This document shows positions 10,979 to 19,048 of a stretch of DNA of 64,000 nt, piece by piece. Source of the DNA: Flavobacterium sp. MDT1-60 (GTDB lineage: Bacteria; Bacteroidota; Bacteroidia; Flavobacteriales; Flavobacteriaceae); assembly GCF_014844035.1 (NCBI RefSeq), contig NZ_CP062159.1, positions 2,976,001 to 3,040,000 of the forward strand, given 5' to 3'. The notes below the pieces were generated by a model that saw only the letters and a program-made list of their open reading frames with translations, was not told the origin of the DNA and did not search any database. The stretch's first letter is position 1, and the number at the start of each line of letters is the position of its first letter. A program made the translations under genes and the position numbers.

Positions 10979-11144
10979 ATTTGAGTTTTTTGTTAAAAAA
11001 AAAATATTTTTTTTTCGAAGCCGATTTTTTATCATCGCTATTTGATTTTGTACTGCTCTTTGAAGTACTTGCTTTAGAATCAGATTTTTTGTCTGAAGTT
11101 TTTGCACTCGTAGTGCTACCGCTTTTTTGATTTGAAGTGTTCAT
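10941..11144 (-). CDS. Short Lys/Ser-rich basic protein, 3' end uncertain
   Basis: The ATG at 11144 opens MNTSNQKSGSTTSAKTSDKK, continuing with Lys, Ser and Thr to about residue 45. The frame then reads through an A9-TA-T10 tract (minus strand) as KKKYFFFNKK and overlaps the start of the next gene by 38 bases. That tail looks unnatural: one extra A in the run would give SKKKIFFF followed directly by a stop. The true product is therefore probably about 45-52 residues, and the assembled length may reflect an indel in the homopolymer. The N-terminal MNTSN is shared with the acidic protein at 40673. Function unknown. Confidence 0.5.
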   Translation of the reverse strand: MNTSNQKSGSTTSAKTSDKKSDSKASTSKSSTKSNSDDKKSASKKKYFFFNKKLKYENRKSRKLRSG

Positions 11145-11262
11145 GATAATTAGTTTTAATTAATAAATAATAGGTTTACAAATTCGAATCGGTAGAAAAT
11201 AAATTTTTTATAATAATTTGTAATTTTATAATTTTCAGATGTTTATGTTTTGAATATGAAAA

Positions 11263-11365
11263 TGTACTTCCTGGTATTAGTGCCTGAAATTCAACTGAAT
11301 TTTAAGGTACATTTTACTAATTCTTATTTGTGATGAAAAAAGTTATTATGGATACCGGAAGTACA
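11263..11365. repeat. TGTACTTCC inverted-pair element, copy A
   Basis: In the 395-base gap 11145-11539, TGTACTTCC at 11263-11271 is mirrored by GGAAGTACA at 11357-11365. The match extends imperfectly into the flanks (CTGGTAT against ATACC). The same arms occur at 35506-35570 and, shortened, at 43144-43230. No gene is visible in the rest of this gap. Confidence 0.6.
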
Positions 11366-11539
11366 AAATCAATTCTAAATGGTCTGAATTATAAATTCAT
11401 TCTTTACTTATCTAAATGTTGTAATTCAAATTTAAAACTGTCCTGATAGTTTTATTTACAAAATTTTAGTTAGTAATTGTATAATTATCAGTGAATTGGT
11501 GGTGGTTTTGAAAATAGTATGTGTTTTTAAACTTTGGAT

Positions 11540-14341
11540 CTACAATGGGATGTAAACAGAAAATGTACTACCATGATTAATTTTACTCTTTCCGGTAATA
11601 AATCCGTGATGATTGGAAATAATTTTTTGAGAAATAGTTAATCCAAGGCCACTTCCGCTATATTGATCATTACTGTGCAATCTGTAAAATGGATCAAAAA
11701 TTTTCTTTTCATATTCTTCATTAAACCCAATACCATTGTCACTTACATTGATTTTTACATAATTGATTTCCGGATCTCCACCAATTTTGACTATTTCTTC
11801 CTTCAATGGATGTTCTGCATCAATTTTAATTTGAGGTATAACTTCATCTTTTGTATACTTAATTGCATTCACAATCAAGTTAATGAATAACTGCTGCATT
11901 TGAGACGGAATAACATTTACCTGTGGTAGAGATGAAATAGTAATGAGTACATTTTTTTCCAGAATGCGATGCTTTAAATCAGCAATTATTTTCTTTAAAA
12001 GCACATTCAGGTCGATCTTTTTGTATGCTTTTTCAATAGATTTAATTCTCGAATAAGTAATTAGGTCTGCAATTAACTGGCTCATATTACTTGAAATAAC
12101 TTGAATTCGATCGAGATTATGAATACCGGATTCTGTTAAATTTTTTTCATGATCAATAATTCTGTTGCAAAACATCTGAATCTTACGAAGTGGTTCCTGC
12201 AGATCATTACTTGCTGCAGAAGTAATAATTTCTAATTGGTCATTATATTTCTCTAGTTCCAGATTCTTTTTAGTTAATAAGTTATTGGTTGTGATAAGAT
12301 CTGTAACATCCTCAATAGCGAGAAGTATCATTCCGGATGATTGTGTATTCATAATACGATGAGCATTGACGACCATAATTTTTTTACCGAGACCAGTACA
12401 AATGGTATCGATTTTAAAATCTTCTACAATATCTTTTTCAACAAGCATTTTAAAGAGTAATTCTTTAAATTCAGGAATATCCCACTGACAGTCACCAATT
12501 TCAAAAAAAGAATGACCTTCTGTTTCCTTTTGTGTGGTTTCAAAATATTTATAAAATGCGGGATTGGCACTTTTTATAAAAAAATCCTGATCAATAATTA
12601 ACAAAGGTTCATGAATAGTATTGACAATAGATTCAGAATAATTCCTCATTAAAATGAGTTGTTCCTGACGATTCATTAATTCATCATTTACACATGCTAA
12701 CTCGGCATTATTTGATTGTAATTGTTCCGTAGCAGTTTCCAGTTCTATACTTATTCTTTTAAGCTTTTCATGAGCTTCAGCTAACTCATTTTCAAGTTCC
12801 TTAACTCGCAATTCCTGAGATTTCTTTTTATCTGAGATCTCTTCATTTTTCTCTGTATTGGTATGTTCCAAAGGATCGGGCAAATAATTTTCAGGCGAAG
12901 GTTTACGAACAAATATTTTTTCAGGTTTTACGAGAGTTGTAAATATATACGTTCCATTATGAATGTTTTCAGATTTTCCGAGAAACAAAATACCTTCGTC
13001 TTTAAGGGAATAATGAAACGAGTTTAAAACTTTATTTTGTAAAAAGGAATCCAGGTATGTAAGCACATTTCTACAAGAAACTAAATCTAATCTGGCAAAA
13101 GGAGAGTCTTTTATAAAGTTATGTACGGCAAAAATGCACATGTCCCGGATAACTTTATTGATATGATAATGACCGTCTCTTTTGGTAAAATAATGATGTA
13201 ATCTGGTTTGTGAAACCTGCTGTACATCCTGAGCAGAATAAATGGCAGCTCTCGCTTTTGAAATACATTTTTCTGAAATATCAGAAGCAAATATCTGAAC
13301 TTTTAAATCGCTGTTTTTTTCTGATAAATATTCATGAAGTACTATTGCCAATGAATAAGCTTCTTCGCCAGTGGCGCATCCGGCAACCCAGATACGTAAA
13401 TTGTTATTGACTGAATTTTGAATTAATTGTGGGAATACCAGTTCTGGCAGAGTATCAAAAAAGTTTTGATCTCTAAAAAAATACGTTATAGGAATAAGAA
13501 AGTCATTAAAAAGCAAATCTTGTTCTACTTTATCATTTCGAAGATGGAAATAATAATCCTGCAGGGTCTCTTTGTGATTCATTACCATTCTTCTGGCAAT
13601 ACGTCTTCTTATTGTAGGTTGTTTATAATGACGAAAATCATTTCCTGTTCTTAGAAAAATTAGGTTTATAATTTGCATTAATATTTCTTCTTCATTTTTT
13701 GGAAGATGTTCTTCGTTACTATAGGCGTGATTCGCCGTATAGCTTTTTCGTATTTCCAATAGTTGCTCAGGAATACGTTCAGGCTCTAATACATAATCAA
13801 CAATATCTGCATCTAAGGCACTTTGTGGCATTCCTTTAAATTCTGCCGTTTCAGGATTCTGAACAATTGTTGTTCCGCCAACTTCTTTTATTTTTTTAAA
13901 TCCAAAAGTGCCGTCAAAAGCAGTTCCGGAAAGAATAACGCCAATAGTAAAACTTTGATGTACTTCTGCCAGAGATTCAAAGAAAATATCAATACTTGCA
14001 TTTTTTCTTTCACCACGCGTTCTCTGGTGAAGTTTTAATACTCCGTTTTGTACGATAAGATTATTATTTTCAGGAATAATATAAATATGATTAGGAGCAA
14101 GATTAATATCATTTATAATCTCGTGAAGGGGTATTTTTGTGTTTTGCGCCAAAACCTCAGATAAACTCACAGAACGATTAGGAGATAAATGTTGCAGAAT
14201 TACATAAGCTATTCCAGAATCAGCAGGTATTGCCTTCAGTAATCTTTTAACAGCGTCTAATCCCCCTCCAGAGGCGCCTATGCCAACAACGGGAAAATTC
14301 TGTTCTGCTTTTTTTGGGTGTTTTGTATCAGTAAGTTTCAT
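11540..14341 (-). CDS. CheB-CheR-PAS-histidine kinase fusion with Asn at the phospho-acceptor site
   Basis: A 933-residue cytosolic fusion. CheB-type methylesterase is at about 15-200 (GIGASGGGLDAV with the catalytic Ser, LQHLSPN with the His, LSGTAFDGTFG with the Asp). CheR-type methyltransferase is at about 220-490 (PTIRRRIARRM, SAM-binding WVAGCATGEEAYSLA). A coiled coil (about 505-570), a PAS domain (about 575-690) and a kinase core follow. The ATPase domain looks intact (NAIKYTK, DNGIGF, GSGLGLTISQKI). In the dimerisation domain the usual SHDLQEPLRKI reads SNDLQEPLRKI: the codon is AAT, so the phospho-accepting His is Asn. The related kinase at 25436 keeps His there. No chemotaxis receptors are nearby, so the methylation partners are unknown. 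The domains are certain; the output is not. Confidence 0.92.
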   Translation of the reverse strand: MKLTDTKHPKKAEQNFPVVGIGASGGGLDAVKRLLKAIPADSGIAYVILQHLSPNRSVSLSEVLAQNTKIPLHEIINDINLAPNHIYIIPENNNLIVQNGVLKLHQRTRGERKNASIDIFFESLAEVHQSFTIGVILSGTAFDGTFGFKKIKEVGGTTIVQNPETAEFKGMPQSALDADIVDYVLEPERIPEQLLEIRKSYTANHAYSNEEHLPKNEEEILMQIINLIFLRTGNDFRHYKQPTIRRRIARRMVMNHKETLQDYYFHLRNDKVEQDLLFNDFLIPITYFFRDQNFFDTLPELVFPQLIQNSVNNNLRIWVAGCATGEEAYSLAIVLHEYLSEKNSDLKVQIFASDISEKCISKARAAIYSAQDVQQVSQTRLHHYFTKRDGHYHINKVIRDMCIFAVHNFIKDSPFARLDLVSCRNVLTYLDSFLQNKVLNSFHYSLKDEGILFLGKSENIHNGTYIFTTLVKPEKIFVRKPSPENYLPDPLEHTNTEKNEEISDKKKSQELRVKELENELAEAHEKLKRISIELETATEQLQSNNAELACVNDELMNRQEQLILMRNYSESIVNTIHEPLLIIDQDFFIKSANPAFYKYFETTQKETEGHSFFEIGDCQWDIPEFKELLFKMLVEKDIVEDFKIDTICTGLGKKIMVVNAHRIMNTQSSGMILLAIEDVTDLITTNNLLTKKNLELEKYNDQLEIITSAASNDLQEPLRKIQMFCNRIIDHEKNLTESGIHNLDRIQVISSNMSQLIADLITYSRIKSIEKAYKKIDLNVLLKKIIADLKHRILEKNVLITISSLPQVNVIPSQMQQLFINLIVNAIKYTKDEVIPQIKIDAEHPLKEEIVKIGGDPEINYVKINVSDNGIGFNEEYEKKIFDPFYRLHSNDQYSGSGLGLTISQKIISNHHGFITGKSKINHGSTFSVYIPL

Positions 14342-14525
14342 GGGTTTATATGCTAATTACCTATATTAAAGATAGGATAAGTATCTCATTTTAAGAAAAA
14401 TATGGAAATGATGTAATCCTTAAATAATAAATATGTAAAAATTGGTAAAAATCTTTTTAAAATTTATCTAATTACAAGTATTAAAAAAATATAATATTTA
14501 AAATCAACATTATGAGCAATTTATA

Positions 14526-14670
14526 ATGACATTAGTCTTGCTTCTTTTTGTTGGAACTGTCTCTGCACAAGAAACTCCTAAAAACAACTAAAAAAGCAAA
14601 AACAAAAAATAGTGATACAACAAAATCTTCTGCGTATAAGACAGATTCGGTTAATTGTAGAATGAACATT
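14526..14670 (+). pseudogene. Decayed short secreted-protein gene
   Basis: ATG at 14526 gives a clean signal peptide, MTLVLLLFVGTVSAQ, then ETPKNN and a stop at 14589. Removing one A from the A5 run at 14580-14584 restores ETPKTTKKAKTKNSDTTKSS and more, the kind of Lys/Thr-rich tail found in small flavobacterial exported proteins. A second slip just before the ATG would join it to the ATG at 14512. It is followed by a good terminator, which supports a formerly expressed gene. Either it has decayed or the sequence has small indels. Confidence 0.5.
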
Positions 14671-14706
14671 AAAGCCTGCAAAATTCAGGCTTTCTTTGTT
14701 GTTTTT
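14671..14706 (+). terminator. Rho-independent terminator after the decayed short gene
   Basis: Eight-base stem AAAGCCTG / CAGGCTTT with loop CAAAATT, followed by a T-rich stretch on the plus strand. It lies just beyond the end of the facing response regulator gene and may act in both directions. Confidence 0.7.
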
Positions 14707-14720
14707 TGGCATCTTTGAAA

Positions 14721-15089
14721 TTATAAAAGCCCTCTTAAAATGTTCTTAAGGTCATTAAAATTACTCGGTTTTGTTACACAATCTTTTGCATCGAGCATTT
14801 TTGCCAGATTCTCAGATATAGGAGCCGTTGAAAATATAATGACAGGAATATTTTTAATAATATCTCTTTTTTTAATTTCTGCCAAAAGTTCAATACCACT
14901 CATCAGGGGCATATTAATATCAAGGAAAATTAAGTCTGGTTTTATTTCTCTATCAACCAATTTTTGTAAAGCCTCTATGGGATTATGAAGTGCCATATAT
15001 GCAGCAGTTGACACTCCTTCCAGCGCCTGCTGAAAGAATTCGCAATCATCAAAATCATCATCAATTTGCAAAATATTTTTATACTTCAT
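14721..15089 (-). CDS. Single-domain response regulator (REC only)
   Basis: A 122-residue receiver domain and nothing else. The acidic pocket is in QIDDDFDDCEFF, the phospho-acceptor Asp is in LIFLDINMPLMSG, the switch Ser/Thr in IIFSTAP and the conserved Lys in CVTKPSNF. It is closely related to the REC-only protein at 16545-16943, sharing NILQIDDD, DDCE and KPxNFNDLK. Such proteins relay phosphate between kinases or bind a target directly. It is transcribed in the same direction as the CheB-CheR kinase, 380 bases upstream of it, but a decayed gene lies between them. Likely partners are the kinases of this hub, by inference from position. Confidence 0.92.
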   Translation of the reverse strand: MKYKNILQIDDDFDDCEFFQQALEGVSTAAYMALHNPIEALQKLVDREIKPDLIFLDINMPLMSGIELLAEIKKRDIIKNIPVIIFSTAPISENLAKMLDAKDCVTKPSNFNDLKNILRGLL

Positions 15090-15225
15090 ATAGTTTGTTT
15101 GGTTTGATTGTTTTGTCAGATGATCTTCCTAGTAAAATTAAATCTTTTGCAGGTAATAAAGTAATTTATTGTCCTGTTTTTTAGTAAGTTAAAAGATTAT
15201 CATGATTTTTTAATTTGAGCAGGGA

Positions 15226-15253
15226 TAAAAAAACTTGCTTTTAAAACAAGTTC
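15226..15253 (-). terminator. Rho-independent terminator, minus strand
   Basis: Stem AACTTG / CAAGTT with an A/T loop, followed on the minus strand by seven T. It lies directly downstream of the decayed lipoprotein frame at 15267-15421. Confidence 0.7.
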
Positions 15254-15266
15254 TCAATTTTATATT

Positions 15267-15421
15267 AGGTTTCGTTGTGATGGGTTGAAAATACTTTTAA
15301 AAGAATCTCAAGTTATAGCTTTTTAGCTTTTGAATCTCATCATCACAATGTTTACTACAGCTCATGGATGCAATTATTAAAAGGATTGCGCCGGTAATAA
15401 TCTTAAAGTTAAATTATTCAT
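15267..15421 (-). pseudogene. Frameshifted tiny lipoprotein gene
   Basis: In one minus-strand frame the sequence reads FNFKIITGAILLIIASMSC, a lipoprotein signal with a lipobox, then SKHCDDEIQKLKSYNLRF and a stop at 15267. No start codon is available in that frame except the internal ATG at 15365. One extra A in the AATAATTT near the upstream ATG at 15421 would give MNKFNFKIITGAILL, a perfect start. A terminator follows immediately. A small lipoprotein gene broken by one base is the best reading. Confidence 0.5.
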
Positions 15422-15645
15422 TGTAAAAAAGTTAAGTTTTAATTGTTGATTTTTTATAAAAATAAATTGATGATAAAAGACGATTTTATATAATTTTTGT
15501 TTTTAGTTACATAATTCCCATGTTCGATGAAGTGTGCATTATTTTTAGTAAATTTCTAATTTAAATTAAAAGCCTAAAGTGAAGAGGTGAAGATTGAAAC
15601 CTTGTAATATTTAAATCAAATTATGTAAAAAACCAGCAAATATAT

Positions 15646-15833
15646 ATGTCCAATTTTGTTGTCGTAAATACCTGGGATAAACTGGAATCAAAAATGGATA
15701 TTGTAATTAAAAATGATAGATATAAAGCCAAAAAAACACAAATTGAAAACCTGAAAAATAATTGCATAATGAGATTCATATACTTGAATATTTAAAAAAC
15801 AAATCTTCAAATAAAGATTTTGAAACCTGTTAA
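15646..15833 (+). pseudogene. Frameshifted short gene, unknown function
   Basis: ATG at 15646 encodes MSNFVVVNTWDKLESKMDIV and so on, with a charged helix (NDRYKAKKTQIENLKNN) before a stop at 15793. The next frame is open from 15762 to a stop at 15831 and continues the helix naturally as LHNEIHILEYLKNKSSNKDF. Adding one base near 15760 fuses both into a protein of about 62 residues. No family is recognised. The fused stop overlaps the region just before the next gene's ATG, so they may once have been co-transcribed. Confidence 0.4.
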
Positions 15834-15843
15834 ACTTAATTAT

Positions 15844-16416
15844 ATGAATTCAGATTTCTTTGAAATAAATAACTATTTCGTTGATAATAGAAGTAGTCTA
15901 CGTAAAAACTATCACATTTATAATAATAAACGTGAGCGTATTGGAAGTATAAGACAGAACTTAACATTTAGGCAAAAAATATTAAAATTAATTCCGTGTA
16001 AAACTTTGTTTCCTTTTTTAATAGAAATTAGAAATGCAAATGGAGGTCTTGAATCTTCAATTGCAAAACATAGTTTTTCACTCATGTCTGAAATTGCTTT
16101 ATATGATGCACATGGTAAAAAAGTAGGGACAATTAATAAAAGAAATTTTTTTAAACCTGAGTTTAAAGTCTTAAATACTGCCAATGAAGTTATAGCCGAA
16201 ATCCGTGACGCCTGGCATGGACCAAATTTTGTTGTTTATGATACAACAGAAAAACAAATTGGTTCTATCGATAAAAAATGGACTGGACGGATGAGGAATT
16301 TTGTAAAATCGAATCGCAGTTATAATGTAAATATGAGTACAAATTATTCAGAAAATGAAAATAGGGTTGCGATTTTAACCAGTGCTATTGCAATCAATAT
16401 GCTTTATTTTAATTGA
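15844..16416 (+). CDS. LURP-one/scramblase-like (Tubby C-terminal fold) protein
   Basis: The ATG at 15844 (MNSDFFEINNYFVDN) is preferred over an in-frame TTG at 15820, giving 190 residues. The pattern IGSIRQ, then EIALYDAHGKKVGTI, FKVLNTANEVIAEIRD, NFVVYDTTEKQIGSIDKKW and a C-terminal hydrophobic helix (AILTSAIAINMLYF) matches bacterial members of the LURP-one-related / phospholipid scramblase-like family, a Tubby-type beta-barrel around a buried helix. Bacterial members have no settled biochemical role; lipid binding is suggested from the fold only. There is no signal peptide. It lies between two REC-only regulators without obvious functional connection. Confidence 0.7.
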   Translation: MNSDFFEINNYFVDNRSSLRKNYHIYNNKRERIGSIRQNLTFRQKILKLIPCKTLFPFLIEIRNANGGLESSIAKHSFSLMSEIALYDAHGKKVGTINKRNFFKPEFKVLNTANEVIAEIRDAWHGPNFVVYDTTEKQIGSIDKKWTGRMRNFVKSNRSYNVNMSTNYSENENRVAILTSAIAINMLYFN

Positions 16417-16544
16417 TTAAATAATGTTTTATATTTTCAAATTCAAAAAGTAGACATTCATATTTATAAGCCTATTAAAATAGTAAGTAAACTATTTTTA
16501 ATTTTAAAAAATTAGAATTATTGAAAGAACTTTACACATCAGAA

Positions 16545-16943
16545 ATGCAAAATAAACGCGTTACTTATAGTAATATACTACAAATTGATGACGATTCAGA
16601 CGATTGTGAATTATTCATGGAAGCACTGGAAGCGGTATCTGCCGCTAACTACACTGCTATTTATGATCCGGTAGAAGCATTGCGAAAATTAATGCAGAAA
16701 GAAATTAACCCGGATGTTATCTTTCTAGATCTAAACATGCCCATCATGTCAGGACTTGAATTTTTGACCGAAATTAAAAAAGAGAAAGAGTTAAAAGAAA
16801 TCCCTATTATCGTTTTTTCGACTTCGCAATTAGATGATATTATTCGCGAAGCCAAATTGTATGGAGCTCATGATTTTATATCCAAGCCAAACAATTTTAA
16901 TGATTTAAAACGGATTTTAAGTCAATATACTTTTTCAGTTTAA
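16545..16943 (+). CDS. Single-domain response regulator (REC only)
   Basis: The ATG at 16545 (MQNKRVTYSNILQIDDDSDD) is preferred over an in-frame TTG at 16521, giving 132 residues. The acidic pocket is in IDDDSDD, the phospho-acceptor Asp in VIFLDLNMPIMSG, the switch Ser in IVFSTSQ and the Lys in FISKPNNF. No output domain follows. It is a close paralogue of the regulator at 14721-15089, suggesting a local duplication with rearrangement. The CHASE3 kinase gene begins 141 bases downstream in the same direction and is its most likely partner, by position. Confidence 0.92.
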   Translation: MQNKRVTYSNILQIDDDSDDCELFMEALEAVSAANYTAIYDPVEALRKLMQKEINPDVIFLDLNMPIMSGLEFLTEIKKEKELKEIPIIVFSTSQLDDIIREAKLYGAHDFISKPNNFNDLKRILSQYTFSV

Positions 16944-17084
16944 CCATTATTAATTAAATATTATTGTAGCCATAAAAGGTTCATCAGTGCAAATGATGCT
17001 AAGAAAATATTCAGGGAAGATTTTGTTATTTTTATTGGATAATCTAGTACCAAATCGTGTATATGGTCCTTTAATTGTAATTAG

Positions 17085-18527
17085 ATGAAATTATCTACTC
17101 AAATTCTAGTTGCGTTTACCCTTGTAATTTTGTTGTCTATTGCGGACTCATACACGAATTATATGCTATCGAAAAAGGTGCAGCTTAACTCGCAGTTTCT
17201 CGCCAGATCTGAAGAGATCATTCGTAATTCTAATAAAACCCATAAAGCTATAATCGAAATGCAAAGCGCTTTTAGAGGTTTTTTACTTACTGATGATTAT
17301 ACTTTTCTGGATTCTTATTTCATAGGACTAAAAAGAGTACCTTCATTAATCAAAGAACAGCAACTTCGCATTGGAAATAAGAATGATCAGCGTGCCACAT
17401 TAGATTCTATCAGTACACTTCACACTAATTGGGTTCAATATTCTGAAGAATTGATAAAATCCAGAAAAGAAATGCCGGATTCGTATAAAACGTTATTCAA
17501 TACTTCTTTAAAAAGGCATGTTGGAAAAAAAATAAACGACGCTATTGCCGAAAAATTTTCCCGATTTGATAAAATCGAATATAAGAAGAGGAAACATCAT
17601 ACAGAAATGTTGCTCACTTCTTTAAAATATGCACATACTTTTTCATTTATATTTCTAAGTTTAACCGTCATCGTCGGGCTGTTAAGTACCATTTTTATTA
17701 TGTATGTCACTAATAAAAGAATTACTTCGATGGTTCGTCTTGCCGAAAATATTTCCAAAGGAAATTTCACTATAGTGAAGGATACCAGAAACGATGAACT
17801 GACTGCCCTGGCAACATCACTCAACAGAATGTCAGGTAAACTGGACAAAAACATTCATGAGCTGAAAAACAGAAATGCAGAGCTCAATAAATTTGCCTAT
17901 GCCGTTTCTCATGATCTTAAAGCACCCATTCGTGGTATTCATAATGTGGTAAGCTGGATAGAGGAAGACATGGAAAACGAGTTATCGCCAGAATTAAAAA
18001 GATATCTCAGGATTATTCCGCAAAAAACCAGACGCATGGAAGCGCTTATAAATGGTTTATTAGATTATGCCAGATTAAATATAAAAGCAGCTTCAGAAAA
18101 TATCGATGCAAATGTTTTGGTGCACGAAATTGCGGATTCGATTGTTCCGAGAAATTTCAAACTCGAAATAGGAAATCTCCCTAATTTATTTACGGAAAGA
18201 ATTAAACTCGAACAGGTTTTTGCTAATTTGATTAGTAATGCCGTAAAATATACACCACAAGAAAATGGATTGATTCAGATCAGCTGTCAAACATTTGGTG
18301 GTGTGTATGAATTTTCAGTAAAGGATAACGGAATTGGGATTGCGATAGAATATCATGATAAAATATTCGAAATATTTCAGACGCTTCGTGAGCAAAATGA
18401 ACAGGAAAGTACCGGAGTTGGATTAGCAATCGTGAAAAAAATAATTGATGATCATCAGGAAACCATTATAGTTAAATCGAAATTGGGTCAAGGTGCCGAA
18501 TTTATTTTTACATGGAGAAATAATTAA
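17085..18527 (+). CDS. CHASE3-HAMP sensor histidine kinase
   Basis: A 480-residue membrane kinase. A first helix at about 8-28 is followed by an extracellular CHASE3-type domain (IIEMQSAFRGFLLTDDYTFL), a second helix at about 185-210, a HAMP segment (RLAENISKGNFTIV, ELTALATSLNRMSGKLD), and the kinase core. The phospho-acceptor His is in AVSHDLKAPIRGI, the N box in NLISNAVKYTPQ and the G boxes in DNGIGIAIEYHDKIF and STGVGLAIVKKI. CHASE3 senses unknown periplasmic signals. Only three bases separate its stop from the next gene, a REC-only regulator, so the two are co-transcribed and very probably form a pair. This architecture resembles kinases paired with Rcp1-type regulators. Confidence 0.93.
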   Translation: MKLSTQILVAFTLVILLSIADSYTNYMLSKKVQLNSQFLARSEEIIRNSNKTHKAIIEMQSAFRGFLLTDDYTFLDSYFIGLKRVPSLIKEQQLRIGNKNDQRATLDSISTLHTNWVQYSEELIKSRKEMPDSYKTLFNTSLKRHVGKKINDAIAEKFSRFDKIEYKKRKHHTEMLLTSLKYAHTFSFIFLSLTVIVGLLSTIFIMYVTNKRITSMVRLAENISKGNFTIVKDTRNDELTALATSLNRMSGKLDKNIHELKNRNAELNKFAYAVSHDLKAPIRGIHNVVSWIEEDMENELSPELKRYLRIIPQKTRRMEALINGLLDYARLNIKAASENIDANVLVHEIADSIVPRNFKLEIGNLPNLFTERIKLEQVFANLISNAVKYTPQENGLIQISCQTFGGVYEFSVKDNGIGIAIEYHDKIFEIFQTLREQNEQESTGVGLAIVKKIIDDHQETIIVKSKLGQGAEFIFTWRNN

Positions 18528-18530
18528 ATT

Positions 18531-18962
18531 ATGAAAAAGCCAACAATTTTATTAGTTGAAGATGACGAGCTGGATGTGATAAGTGTAAAGCGTTCTTTAA
18601 AAAAATTAAAAAGCGAGTATGTATTATACACCGCTTATAACGGAATTGAAGCATTAAAATTTCTTAGAGATCCTGATTTGGGATTAATTCCGGATGTTGT
18701 TTTACTGGATATTAACATGCCAAGAATGAATGGAATAGAATTCCTGAAAGTACTGAGAGAAGATAAAAAACTAAAGGATTTGAAGGTTTTTATTATGACA
18801 ACTTCTTCAGAAGAAATGGATCGTTCAGAAGCAGAAAAGTTGGGAATATCAGGTTATATTATAAAACCTTTGAATTACAATGATAACACAAAACGTTCCG
18901 ATTCTATGGATGCTTTTGTGCAATTTCATTTAAGGAAAATATTGTTTGATGACGGTATATAA
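18531..18962 (+). CDS. Rcp1-type single-domain response regulator
   Basis: A 143-residue receiver domain: acidic pocket in LLVEDDELDVISVKRSL, phospho-acceptor Asp in VVLLDINMPRMNG, switch Thr in FIMTTSS and Lys in YIIKPLNY. The insert after the Lys and the extended C-terminus (MDAFVQFHLRKI) resemble Rcp1-like regulators that work with phytochrome-type or CHASE3 kinases. It begins three bases after the kinase gene at 17085 and is almost certainly its partner. With no DNA-binding domain, it must pass the signal by protein contact or phosphorelay, possibly to the large hybrid kinase encoded next. Confidence 0.92.
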   Translation: MKKPTILLVEDDELDVISVKRSLKKLKSEYVLYTAYNGIEALKFLRDPDLGLIPDVVLLDINMPRMNGIEFLKVLREDKKLKDLKVFIMTTSSEEMDRSEAEKLGISGYIIKPLNYNDNTKRSDSMDAFVQFHLRKILFDDGI

Positions 18963-19048
18963 ACAAAGTGTTTTTTATAGTAAAAAATAGTAGATTAGTA
19001 AAAAAATAAGGGGCATATTTTTTAAATCATTCGATAAAAGTTGGGAAT

